A stretch of DNA of 64,000 bases, taken from the NCBI GenBank assembly GCA_014529385.2, contig CM043954.1:99532747-99596746 (forward strand), in the 5' to 3' direction. Below, piece by piece: positions 23,150 to 34,319 of this stretch (positions are counted from its first letter, which is position 1; each line of letters opens with the position of its first letter). The notes below the pieces were generated by a model. It searched no databases and was not told the origin of the DNA. It was given only the letters and a program-made list of their open reading frames with translations. This DNA comes from Adiantum capillus-veneris (taxonomy: Eukaryota > Streptophyta > Polypodiopsida > Polypodiales > Pteridaceae). Both the position numbers and the translations under genes were made by a program.

Positions 23150-24420
23150 AGATTTGAAGGGGGTGGATCCTAACATTTGTGAACATTCGATCCCTTTGAA
23201 GTCGGATGCAAAGCCAAGCAAACAACGCCCGTACACGTACAATGAGACATTTGCCAAAAGGATCAAGGACGAGATAGACAAACTTATGGATGATGAATTT
23301 ATTTATGAGATAAAGCACAGTGACTGGGTATCGCCAATGGTGGTGATACCTAAGAAAAACGGGAAATTACCGGGGTGTGTGAATCTCAAGAAGGTAAATG
23401 CAGCAACAATAAGGGACAACTATCCTCTCCTATCACGGAACACGTCCTAGAACGAGTAGCATGCAAGCAGGCCTATAGCTTTATGGATGGATTCTCTGGT
23501 TATAAACAATTGGGTGTTAAACTAGAAGATCAGTACAAAACAACGTTTGCAACTGAATGGGGCATATATGCATTTAGGGTAATTCCATTTGGCTTGACCA
23601 ATGCTCCAGCCACATTTCAGAGATTAATGACACATGGTTTCAAAGAATACTTGCGAATATTTTTGGATATTTACATGGATGGCTTGTGTGTCTATTCTCT
23701 ATTGAGAGAAGACCAAATAGATTATCTTAGAAAGGTGTTCGAAAAATGCAGAATGTATAGGATTTTCCTCAACCCAAAAAAATGTGTATTCATGGTACGG
23801 CAAGGCAAGATCCTAGGCCACATAGTATCGGCTAATGGAATTACCACTGATGAAGACAAGGTAAAGGTGATCATAGAATTGCCAAGATCAAACACTGTAC
23901 GAGAGGTACAATCATTTATGGGACATTGTGGATACTACCGATGTTTTATCTACATGTATGCTTTAATAGCAAAACCCTTGTATAGCCTGATCACGATCTT
24001 CATATGGACCGAAGAATGTGAGGAGTCATTCAAGAAATTAAAAGATGCACTAGTATCTGCACCAATTCTAAAAGCACCAGATTGGTCAAAGATTTTCCAT
24101 GTACATGTAGATGCTTCGGCATTTGCAATAGGCTGTATATTACCACAACCAGGAGAGGGTAATACAGATTTTCCCATCAGTTATGCTACTAGACAACTCA
24201 ACAGCGCAGAGAAGAATTATACCACTACTAAAAGAGAAGGATTAGGTATGATATACATGGTAAAGAAATTTCGGCATTATTTTCTTGCGAACAAATTCAC
24301 ATTTTTTGTGGATCATCAGGCACTTTTGTACTTAGTAAACAAACCATGTAACATGGGATGAATTGTAACTTGTAAGATGGTTCATTGTGCTGCTGGAGTT
24401 TGATTTTACGATAGTAGTAA
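23150..24420 (+). CDS. reverse transcriptase and RNase H of giant gypsy element (fossil)
   Basis: RT shows YEIKHSDWVSPMVVIPKKNG, CVNLKKVNAAT, FMDGFSGYKQL, IPFGLTNAPATFQRLM and a YMDGL-type catalytic position, then GKILGHIVSANGI and QSFMGHCGYYR. RNase H follows with HVDASAFAIGCIL, FPISYATRQLN, TTTKREGLGMIYMVKK and FFVDHQALLYLVNKP. No second archaeal-type RNase H follows, unlike the two Tat elements in this window. Confidence 0.92.
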
Positions 24421-24529
24421 AGAAAGGAAAAACTCATTAAAGAGCATATCAACTTTCTCGATTACTAAATGGCGAAAAGGCTACTGGTGTAGACGATGAT
24501 CTCCTAGACACATACCTATTTAATATAGA

Positions 24530-24900
24530 CTGATGGTACCGAAGTGGTCAGAGCAGATTATTCTGTTGTTGACATATGGAATGAATCTTGACGAAAGACA
24601 CACGGTGGAAGACATTAGACAAGCACAAAATTACACTATGCTTGCGGGAAGAATGTATCATCATGGTAACGATGGGATTCTAAGGTTATGTATAGGCCTA
24701 GAGGAGTACGACGCGTATTTAGAGGAGGCACATACACAGACAGGGGGTTTTCATCGAGGAAATCAAATAACCTATGAACGATTACGAAGACTTGGAGTGT
24801 CTTGGCCTGGAATGGCAGGCAATGTAGCTAATTACATCAAGAAATGCAACTTTTGCAGAGCCAATACCACTGTGGATTATGACACATTATACCAAGTGAC
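24530..24900 (+). CDS. first integrase-type H2C2 zinc finger (fossil)
   Basis: A full H2C2 module: the feeder region MLAGRMYHHGNDGILRLCI, then HTQTGGFH (His codons 24730 and 24752), RLGVSWPGMAGNVANYIKK and CNFC (Cys codons 24845 and 24854). It is followed not by the integrase core but by a second module of the same type. Such fingers normally occur once, at the integrase N-terminus. Confidence 0.85.
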
Positions 24901-26330
24901 GATAGCACCCGCATGGAGTCATGCTATTGTGAAATATTTGACTAATAGGGAGTTTCCAGGAGATTGGTCTAAAGCCAGACAAAAGGCTTTACAAATCGAA
25001 GCGAATAGGTATACCATCATTAGTGACCAATTGTATAAAAGAGGAACCGATGACCAGTTGAGGATAGTTCCTCATGAAAATGACTACTTTCCATTATTGG
25101 AGCAAGCCCATGCAGGCATAGCAGGAGGTCATTTTTCAGCGGGAGAGAACCGTAAAAATCATTATGATTGCAGGCAAATGGTGGTCGACCATGATTCAAG
25201 ATGCAACAGAATTCGTGAAAAGGTGTGATGAATGTCAACGCACTAAGGTGCCAGTCAAGAGAGACGACATGCCTTTAAGACCAATGATGAGTGCTCAATC
25301 ATTTGCTAAATGGGGATTGGACTTTGTTGGTCCTATTACTCCACCAGCTCATCGTTCACAAGAACAATACATCATAGTGGCCACTGATTATATGACCAAA
25401 TGGGTGGAAGTAAAAGCCACAAAAAATGCAGATGCAAGAACCATGGCACAATTCTTATATGAATATGTGTTTACACGATATGGCCTACCAATCGAGCTGG
25501 TGAGTGATAGAGGGATGCACTTTGTAAATGAAGTTATCGAACATCTCTTGAATGAGTTTATGGTAATTCATCACAAATCTGCACCCTACCATCCACAAGC
25601 CAATGGCCAAGCAGAAGCGACCAACAAAATATTGTGCACAGTTCTTACGAAACTGTTTAGTGAAACAAGGATGGACTGGGATCAAATGCTATATTCACCA
25701 TTATGGGCTTATCGAGTTGCATATAAAACAACACTTAATGCTACACCGTTTAATATGGTGTATGGGTTAAATGCAATACTACCTATTGAATTTTTTATTC
25801 CAATGCTAAGAGTAGCTGAACAGTTGGACTGGACGGGCCATGAGCTTTCAGAAAGGTTAGATGACCTAGAAAAACTAGACAAGTTATGACTCAATGCGGT
25901 AGCAACCATTTTTGCCAAGAAAAGATAACAGAAAGAGTTTTTTGGCAAACATGTAAAAAACAAGGACTTTAAAACGGGGGACTATGTCTTGGTATACACC
26001 CTTAAACAGCATGTCAAGAAACTTAAGAAAAGAGGAATGGGGCCTTATTTGATCCAAGATATCTCGTCTAGCGAAGCAGTAAAACTGTCGACACTAGATG
26101 GAAAATAAATGCCGAATTGGATTAGTGGGTGTCAAGAAACTTAAGAAAAGAGGAATGGGGCCTTATTTCATCCAAGATATCTCGTCTAGAGGAGCAGTAA
26201 AACTGTCGACACTAGATGGAAAATAAATGCCGAATTGGATTAGTGGGTGTCGTTTGAAAAAGTATCATTTACCTCTAACTCCCGGGATGTTGTTTCAATT
26301 GCATTATGGCAAAGCCTATAGACAGGAATA
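24900..26330 (+). CDS. second H2C2 finger, integrase core and C-terminal part (fossil)
   Basis: The second finger has LYKRGTDDQLRIVP, HAGIAGGH (His codons 25109 and 25130) and CDEC (Cys codons 25224 and 25233). The core has GLDFVGPITPP, LVSDRGMHF and NGQAEATNK supplying D, D and E, and NMVYGLNAILPIE near its end. A basic C-terminal part with KKLKKRGMGPYLIQDI follows, the plant gypsy integrase tail. No chromodomain is visible. Confidence 0.9.
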
Positions 26331-26409
26331 GCAACAAGTTCATGACCAGGCACAACAAGAAGCCAAGGAACGCATTGCTAAGAGTAAGAAATTTCTTAGA
26401 ACAATAAAC

Positions 26410-27330
26410 ATGGTCACACTGCTACTGGCTGAAGAATATCCTCTTCCAACAATCCAAACAATTGAACTGGATATACAAAGCGAAGAACTAGCAAGGACAA
26501 TCATAGACCTTATGGATCGGGACGAGACCACGTGGTGTAGTCCTTACATAAAAGTATATGCAGGCACAGAACAAGTAGAAACCTATGCATTGCTTGACAC
26601 TGGGGCAAAATTGAGTGTCATCATCTTTGAGCTCTTTCAAAAACTTGGACCAATCACACAATTCACAGAAACACACAAGTTGAAAGTCGCATTGGGTGAT
26701 GATGTGACCACTTTGTGGTGTGTTATGTTACCAATCACAGTGCAGGGGCAAACGAACACTCATAAGTTCCATGTTCTGCCACCAAATAGATCAGCAACAC
26801 CGTGTATCTTATCCATGTCATGGATGAAAGTTAACAGAGTATTCATTGATTTGGATACTAATGAAGCACTGTTCAGAAATGATAACTTTAGAGAACCCTT
26901 CTTATCCTATGGTAAATATGTGTCAATGTGGAGACAGGAATCCGTACATTTGCAACGTACTAATCAACAACAATCAAAGTTTGGATGTCAAGAAATGTAT
27001 TATCAAAAGCCAAAAATCATGCAGGGAACCATGCAAGTGTGGGTGCGACGTACAGATCTATCCGAGGTGCGATTTCATCAAGGGTGGAAATATCAAGTTT
27101 GGCTCAAGCAAGACAGCTTATTTCCTGTAAGGGAGTTGACAGATGAAAAGACAAAACATCCTACGACAGCAAAGCTTCGAAGAACAATTATTGATAAGAA
27201 GAATCCACCAAGGATATATTGGTATGGCATCCAAAAGTACCGATTCAGAACAAGCCAACAACACAGGTATGGATGTTGGCGCAAACCATCGAACAGTTGT
27301 CTACGATTGCCAATGACAAACTAGACCATA
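26410..27330 (+). CDS. second aspartic-protease-like domain after integrase (fossil)
   Basis: The open region carries YALLDTGAKLSVI (Asp codon at 26596), then KVALGDDVTTLWCVMLPITVQG, and PCILSMSWMKVNRVFIDL, which is the DTG, flap and alpha-helix layout of a retropepsin. It differs from the element's first protease (ILDSGAG, ILGRPFM). The rest is Gln/Lys-rich with no recognised domain. It could be a captured or duplicated protease, or a host DDI1-like retropepsin. I favour an element-derived duplicate because its ends blend into element sequence. Confidence 0.75.
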
Positions 27331-27599
27331 CAGGCATCACGCCGAAACAAGTAGTGTCAATGAAAACAAACACGAATATTTGTGCAAACAAAGTCAACAA
27401 AAAGATATGGAAACGAAAGGATGTTCAACCAGAACATACAACAAAGAATACAACCATATCGACTTCAGCGGAGGCACAAACAAGAGTTCAAAAACCTTGG
27501 AAGACCATCAAACAATGAGCGGCAAAATTACAACTTCTTATCACCAAGAAAATCTGCCAGCCAACTAACATTACCACTAGAAACCTCACCGATGAATGC

Positions 27600-30325
27600 C
27601 AATTAGGGTATCGCTTATACCTTCCTCTTACACCGCATAATTTTTTTCAAAATGCATTGACTGTGCATGCATATAGGGCTACCTTACAAGGCCTGCATTA
27701 GCACGAGTTAACACCCATGCACAACACATACCCTTGATGATACCCTGTCGTCTGGGAGGCATTCCAAATGCGTGGACTCACGTCTTATATTAGAGGGCAA
27801 TGTTTGTGATTGATTTTTCAGCTAATTTTGCATTTTATGGTGTGATTTTTGAGAAAATAATATATCCTCATAATTAATCAGAATTGGGGACCAAATGATC
27901 ATATATGAGCCCCTAGGGATGTGTATATATTGTAAAGCGAGTCAAAACTAGCCAAAAACCGTCGAAAAATAGCAAAAAATAGGCCAAGGTTGATGATTGA
28001 GAGTGAGAATGTGCATAAACAAGTGTTTTGCTATTCATGGATATTTTTATAGGTTAGAATTGCTATTTTCGAGCTATTTTGGGATTTATTTGCTTTATTT
28101 TAGCCATTTTCTAGCAAAACATATAGAAAAAAATCCATAATCCAGATGGAAACACAACACAAAGACGCCTGATCAGAACAAGGTAAGGAAAATAGAGAAA
28201 AAATATGGAGTGCAAAGGTGACAAGGCAAAAATGACCACCGTCATGACGGGACCTCCAAAAGGAGAAATCTGCAAAGATTGTAGAACTGGAGCAAACAAG
28301 GTCCAAATCAAAAAATTTGCAAGCCTAAACCACATCTCGCAAAAAGTTATGGCCACAGGTAAAAGATGGGAAAATTTCATGTCGGAGCCCTGATCACATA
28401 TAGGGAGGCTAGGCAAGAAATCTCTCATTTGAGTCATTTTCCATTGTGTGTGAGAGAGAGAGAGCTCCCTATAGCATCTGAGACTTCGAGGACCTCATCC
28501 ATTGCGCATGGTCAATAGATCGACATCAGATATGAGAGCTTTGCTCGTCAACACCGACTCTAAGTGCTGTTTACTTCAGTTACTCGCAAAAACTCACCAG
28601 CACCACCATCACAACTTGTGCACACATACTGTAGACCGTTGTTAGGAAGACCTAGAGGCCACCAAATGGAACCAAAATTGAAAGGAACAATGCCTATAGC
28701 TTAGGGAACAAACCTATGACCCCGGATAGCGCAGAAGAAGCATCCCAGAAAACCCTAATTTCACAGGGCCTACAGAAGGGCAGCTGACCCAAAGTGATCG
28801 GAAATGATCCAAAACTCATAGGCAGGAATCCAATAACCTCAACAAATCAATTGAATGGTTAGACCATGAAAAAGTCAGTCAAAGCTGAGCCTAAAGTCCC
28901 TATCTGACAAAAACTGAGCAAAGCGTCACGAAACTCTAACAGGCCGAACAGGTGACCAAATGACACCAAATTTGACAGGGTACATTCTAAGGATGTCAAC
29001 TACGAGATGGAATGTTTCCACTCAAGAAGAAATACGTCCATGAGGACAAACGCCAACAACAGGCCAGAAAAGTGTCCAAATGGTCGTTCTTAGTGACGTA
29101 AGCACCAAAAGAACAACCGACTGCTCCGACGGAAGGTCAAAAGGAAAGCAAAGTCAGCTTGAGTCATACAATGACCAAAAAGTACGGCGACCATCACCTA
29201 AGTGGTCTACTCCGACTCCAGAAACAGCTAAGTGCTGCCAATAGGGAGTACACTTTTCCAAATTGGTTAAAACTTAATGAGTGTGTCTAGGAGAGCCCAC
29301 TAACACCAGGGGAACTAGCAAACTACAAACAAAAGGGAAAAATGACAACTTAGTGAGTCTATCGCGATAGACTCACCAATACACATGGAAACAGGGAATA
29401 TTAATTTTGACCTCACCAATGGGACTAAGTAGGTCTATTAACCCCAAATATCAAGTAAAATTGCAAATATTGCTCCACCTTGACAAACTTATTAGTCTAT
29501 CGTGATAGACTCATTAATCTATCTTGGGGAGGCCCTTTTCAAAAATCCTCTCAGGGGCAAGCTTATGACAGCATATGAAGGCACTACACCAAATTTGGGA
29601 CAAGATGGACTCTTAAAGTATGAGGAGATAGACTTGACAGATGGCTCAGACTTAGAACAAGATAGTATCAAGGACAAATAAAGTCTAGATGCACATGTAA
29701 GATGCCAAGGGACCTTATATCAACTAGAAGGAAGACAATGGGCCACAGATAAAAAAGAGGGTAATTTGAGCATAACTCCCAGTCTATCGCGATAGGCTCA
29801 ATAGAATACAGTTGGGGCTTGTGATAAAAAGCTGGAGTCTACAGTTGCCTTAAGCATGGCATAAGGAGGCTACGCAAAAGGTTTGGACACAAAACAACAA
29901 AAGATGAGGGGGATAGACCAACATCTCCTTGGAGGATTTCTGGAAAAATAAAATTTGAGCCAAAGGGAGGTCACTTGACATCCATTTGAGATGAAATTGA
30001 AGTCAGATCATGTACAAGCCATGGGAAATCTGAGTGTGAAGTCACATGTGAAAAATACCTCCCCTATGAGAAGATAATGAGTCTATCACGATAGACTCAG
30101 AAGAGTTTGAAATTGGCCTGATTTTGAAATTGTGACCATATGGAGATCTTAGATACCCTATGCACATGTACCACACAAAGTTTCAAAGCATTTGGACACC
30201 TTCTCCTTCATCAACAGCATTAATTTGAAGCCGTCAGAGTCAGACACTGAAGAACTTGTCTATCTGCTAACATTTTTCACTAACTCATCTTGGGACTAAG
30301 AGGGCTCAACTAGATACATGCTTAA
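27600..30325 (+). other. distal non-coding region of giant gypsy element
   Basis: About 2.7 kb with no supported coding frame. From about 28600 to 30250 it contains diverged repeat units with palindromes and the recurring phrase ACCAAATTTGnnAGG or its variants, like those in the leader. A short GA run occurs at 28450. Confidence 0.65.
29353..30097. repeat. palindrome cluster in distal non-coding region
   Basis: Copies at 29353-29376 (a perfect 24-bp palindrome built on AGTCTATCGCGATAGACT), 29494-29511 (centre TCGTGA), 29781-29798 (one edge change) and 30080-30097 (centre TCACGA). The last three are 287 and 299 bp apart. Half sites occur near 29516 and 29624. Confidence 0.92.
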
Positions 30326-31345
30326 GTGATAATCAATTTAGAAAAGAGGTACTATGTTTATATATTAACCATTACTTGTGGATACAGGATCCATGGATGC
30401 TTCTCCGGGAAAAAGAAAAGGCAAGAACCTGGCAACGGAGGATGCAACACCGTATACACTTCTTCATTAAAGCCAGTAGCCACATGGATACCTGCAAAAT
30501 TGCAACAGGCAGCAACTTTCCAAATCTACCAAGGTTCATATATGGATGGAAAAGGAAATTTAGTGGATATAGTACTGATCCCCAAGGTGGCAGAAAACTA
30601 CCTGAAAAGATCGCCGCAAAGATCATGGCTGAAGAAAGTTGGCTTATGGGACTTTGTTTCACTACCACCAGTGGGGATAGATTTCAAGAGAGTACAACAA
30701 CTAATTGAAACTATCCAAGAAGACAGAACTTGCAGGGTTCCAGGCATGGATAATGAGATGATGGAGATTCAGATCACCAAGGAAATCATCAAAGAAGCTT
30801 TGAAAGTGTCTAGTCAGGGAGCCAACATCAGAGAAAGAAGGAATAATCTCACAGTCTACCTACAAAGATCCAAACTGCCGTCTTTTGAAATCATAGCAAA
30901 CGTAGAAGTGAGGGTGCTGACAGAGCTATACAGTCAATGCTTGTTGAGCTACAGCAAGAGACCGCCTAGATACACTACACCACACGGGGTCATCTCAACA
31001 ACAATGACCTGGGCTATGGGAATGACACATGATTTCTATATAGATCATGCATCATATATATTTGAGGAAGTGACAAAGCTACAGCAGGACAAGCCAAATT
31101 ATATTGCAGGAGGAGAAGTACTCACCAGAATGATATACCATGCCATAGAGCGACGGATCAGCTACCACCTGCTCCTCAATAGAGCAACTGGCTGGTACTA
31201 CAAGAGGATATTGAAGAAAGACCACAAAGGCGAGTACCTCCCTCTACTAACACCATTGGAGGACATAAACTGGAAAGGGTCACCAGAAGTACACAGGAAA
31301 AGAAGGAAGACAAAGAAGAAGAACCTCCTAAGGCGCGCAGGGTAG
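30326..31345 (+). CDS. accessory region of giant gypsy element, globular, unknown
   Basis: An open frame of 339 residues whose first residues probably do not belong, since a better start may lie near 30392 in another frame. The body looks globular: ATFQIYQGSYMDGKGNLVDI, WLKKVGLWDFVSLPPVGIDF, TWAMGMTHDFYIDHASYIFEE, GGEVLTRMIYHAIERRISYH. It ends in a Lys/Arg-rich stretch. It recalls the putative plant transposon protein domains found beside gypsy pol genes, but I cannot confirm that. No signal peptide or membrane span argues for an envelope. Confidence 0.55.
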   Translation: MIINLEKRYYVYILTITCGYRIHGCFSGKKKRQEPGNGGCNTVYTSSLKPVATWIPAKLQQAATFQIYQGSYMDGKGNLVDIVLIPKVAENYLKRSPQRSWLKKVGLWDFVSLPPVGIDFKRVQQLIETIQEDRTCRVPGMDNEMMEIQITKEIIKEALKVSSQGANIRERRNNLTVYLQRSKLPSFEIIANVEVRVLTELYSQCLLSYSKRPPRYTTPHGVISTTMTWAMGMTHDFYIDHASYIFEEVTKLQQDKPNYIAGGEVLTRMIYHAIERRISYHLLLNRATGWYYKRILKKDHKGEYLPLLTPLEDINWKGSPEVHRKRRKTKKKNLLRRAG

Positions 31346-31353
31346 CTACAAGG

Positions 31354-33000
31354 TTGAAGCACCGTTTAGAGACAGTGCTTGAAGAGCCTCCCGAGCCAAA
31401 GAAGGGAAAGAAAGAAACTCTACAAGTGCCAATCAAGGAAACAAAGTCACAGAAAGCGGCAAGGCTAGAAAGACTAATGGAAAGTTTCAGAGCTGAGAGA
31501 GCACTAAAAGGGGATCTGAGCGAGTTATGGAAGGCATCACTTGAGGCTATGTCTAGATCATCCCGAAGGATTCAAAGGGATCGGTTTGAAGATTATATCA
31601 AGAATTTCGAGATCTTAGATGCTACAATGGGGAGAATATCCCAAATATATCGTTTATAGAAGAAGAGGTTGACGAAGTGAGACGGCAGCTGCTAGAAGAG
31701 CAGGAAGGCCAAGAAAGAGAGAGGAAAAAAAAGGCGGATCGGGATTTAAAAAAGAAGCAACAAACTCCACCATCAAGCTGAGAATCCAGCCCACCACCAT
31801 CACCACCTCCTCTTAGTCCTCCCCAAACCCAAAAGAAGGAGGAGTTGAACAAACCAGATGGGCAACAAGACTTCAAAGAAGAGAAGAATAAAGAGGAAGA
31901 GTAGAAGGCAGAAGTCGAGCCAAAAGATGAGAAGCAAGATCCAGAAGAAAGAAACTATAGAATATTTCTTGATCTCCTAGGTGGTGGGTACTCTCGAGAA
32001 GAGGTAGCTAGTGCAGCTTTTGGGTTGTCGAGCACTAGACCCAAAGATTATATGCAGAGCCCTCCGTTAGTGGAGTTGAAGGAGATGGCCACAGATACAA
32101 TGGATTTACATCCACAAACCAATGATTGGGATGAAGTCATGCAAAAACTCACTGGGCTCAGAGCAAGATCGATGGCCACTGAGGTTGAAATTGATAATCT
32201 CAAAACAAATGAAATTCATATCAAATCCGAAATGGACTCGCTGCAAAAGGAGGACCAAGAGAACGCAGAGAAACAAACCAAACTGAAAGCCGATCTGGAC
32301 GCGGCTCTACAAAGATGCCAAGAGATGGAAAGACAGAATCAAGCAGCAGAAAAAAAACTTCAAAGAGCAGAGGAGGAGTACAAGAAAATCAACAAATCAC
32401 TGACAGATGCGGAGAAAGAGAGGGACAATTTGACACTACAGCTTGTGGATGAATCCAAAGAGGTTGAAACTTTGAAATGCTAAGGAAAAGGCTGAGCTAG
32501 AACATGAGGCAAGCTAGGATGAAGTGATAGAGCTAAAAGATCAAATGAAAGTGAAAGATCAGACCATCCAGAGGCTAAGGGCATCTCCGGCCAGAGTCAG
32601 AGCTGCTACCTCGACTAGCACTGCTTCAGAGAATGATCTATATGAAGAATAGATGAAATAACTCCAAAAAGAGTTGACACTAGAAAAGAGACAAAGACTA
32701 ATGCTGGCCGAGGGCTCCGTAGTAATGCAAAACCGTTTGGAAGATGAAAACAAGGCCATGAAAGATGAGTTAGAAGCCTTGAAAAAGAAGATGGACGAGG
32801 ACCTAAAGACATTGCAAACAGAAAATGAAGACACCAAGAAGAAGCCAGAAGAGGCTGAAAAAGTCAATGCAAAATTTAATGACATCTTAGTGAACATGGG
32901 AGATCAAGCTCAACAGCAGCAACAAGCATATCAAAAACAGATAGATGAGCTGAAAGGTCAACAACAGACTGAAGAGCACAGACTGAAGAGCAACACTTGA
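31354..33000 (+). CDS. accessory coiled-coil region of giant gypsy element (fossil)
   Basis: Highly charged Glu/Lys/Gln-rich coding sequence. The parts at about 32025-32480 and 32675-33000 have heptad-like patterns (LKADLDAALQRCQEMERQ, LQRAEEEYKKINKSL, MKDELEALKKKMDEDL), which predicts a long coiled coil. It follows the globular region at 30326 on the same strand, so the two may belong to one accessory product. It is interrupted several times. Confidence 0.55.
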
Positions 33001-33680
33001 GCACAGGGCCAGCAGCAATGGAAGGCATTGACATAGAAAATGTGTCAGATCTAGTGGACACCACTATGAAAGAGGACATCCTTGTGGGACCATCCCAAGA
33101 ACCCCAGGATCTTGCACAAGAAGAAGAAGAAAATATACAAAAGGCAATAGAAGCGGCAATAAAAGACACAGCCAAAAAGGCAATGGAGTGGGAGCAGAGA
33201 GTATTTAAGTCTATGACCATTCAGAAGTTAGATGCCAATATCATTACGCATGAATGGCTACAACCTTCTCTCCCATATCCTCTTCTAAAGCATGAAGCTG
33301 CTACAATGAACAAACGGATTAAAGAGGAGCAAGTAGTGCCACTATACAAAGCAGATATCTCACAACCAGAGGGAGTTAAGCTGATTGTGGATTCTCAGCC
33401 AAAGTGGAGAAAGGCATGGCTAACCAAATACCCGAAATATTTAATTCATTTGGTAGAGGCACCTAAAAGGGTCAGAGACAACCTTAGCTTTTTCCCTCTA
33501 CCAAGGATGCGGATGTGGAAAGCACAAGAGCTGCTACATAAAAGCCAACCCACATGGCTCAACTACCCAAAGCTGCCAGGCTTGAAGGCAGGCGAGAGAA
33601 TGAGTGAGCAATACATGGTGAAAACCCTAACGGGTGCCATTAAATTGTTCACTGGCTCGCCTGACCTGTCTTGAATCATG
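33000..33680 (+). CDS. accessory C-terminal region of giant gypsy element (fossil, unknown)
   Basis: An open region of about 225 residues. The acidic N-terminal part (EPQDLAQEEEENIQKA) is followed by a globular-looking part with many Trp, Pro and aromatic residues (DANIITHEWLQPSLPYP, QPKWRKAWLTKYPKYLIHL, SQPTWLNYPKLPGLKAG). I recognise no family. It is the last coding stretch before the 3' LTR, separated from it by about 360 bp. Confidence 0.5.
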
Positions 33681-34025
33681 CTCAGAAAAATCTGTAAAAC
33701 CCTTCTGGCGGTTTTTGAAATCTTTAAACCTGGACAAGCAATAGACAACATCTTCTTCTTCCAAGACACATATAGATGTGCATATGATCTATCTGCTCAG
33801 CCTTCTCATGAGGTGATACACGCCCTTTATTAGTGAATCATGTTTTTGCCCTTGTATCATCTCCAGGCCTTTGAAGAACCTTCTACACCGGTTTCTTCAC
33901 CATTAATACAAATATATTCGGCCCTACATTAATGGCCCAGCATGCACGGTACGAGTCTCTTCTGAAGATGCGTGAAAGCCTCCACTAAAGAAGTATCTCT
34001 ACTGCCATGTCGGGGGCGACATGAA

Positions 34026-34039
34026 CTAGGAGGGGGGAG
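34026..34039 (+). promoter_or_regulatory. polypurine tract
   Basis: CTAGGAGGGGGGAG directly before the TG start of the 3' LTR. This would prime plus-strand DNA synthesis in the LTR-element life cycle. Confidence 0.85.
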
Positions 34040-34267
34040 TGTTGGAGCTTTGTAATGCCAATGATGTCTACCGTCTTTATCCAACTTTCTGGATTATGTA
34101 TAGATTTATTAGTTGGCCGGGATGCAATGCATTTCCATTTGTAATTATGACGAGTATCACTCAATGAAAACCCCATGTACATTTTGAGCTAAGGTGACTA
34201 AAGTATAAAGGTCACCTTAGAACCATTTTTGAACAACATTTGAATCATTAATTTGTGTCGTACGAGT

Positions 34268-34319
<52 letters not shown>

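Noticed and set aside
30326-33680. Accessory block considered as an envelope gene
   Set aside because: No signal peptide, membrane anchor or cleavage-site pattern is visible; coiled-coil and charged composition point elsewhere.
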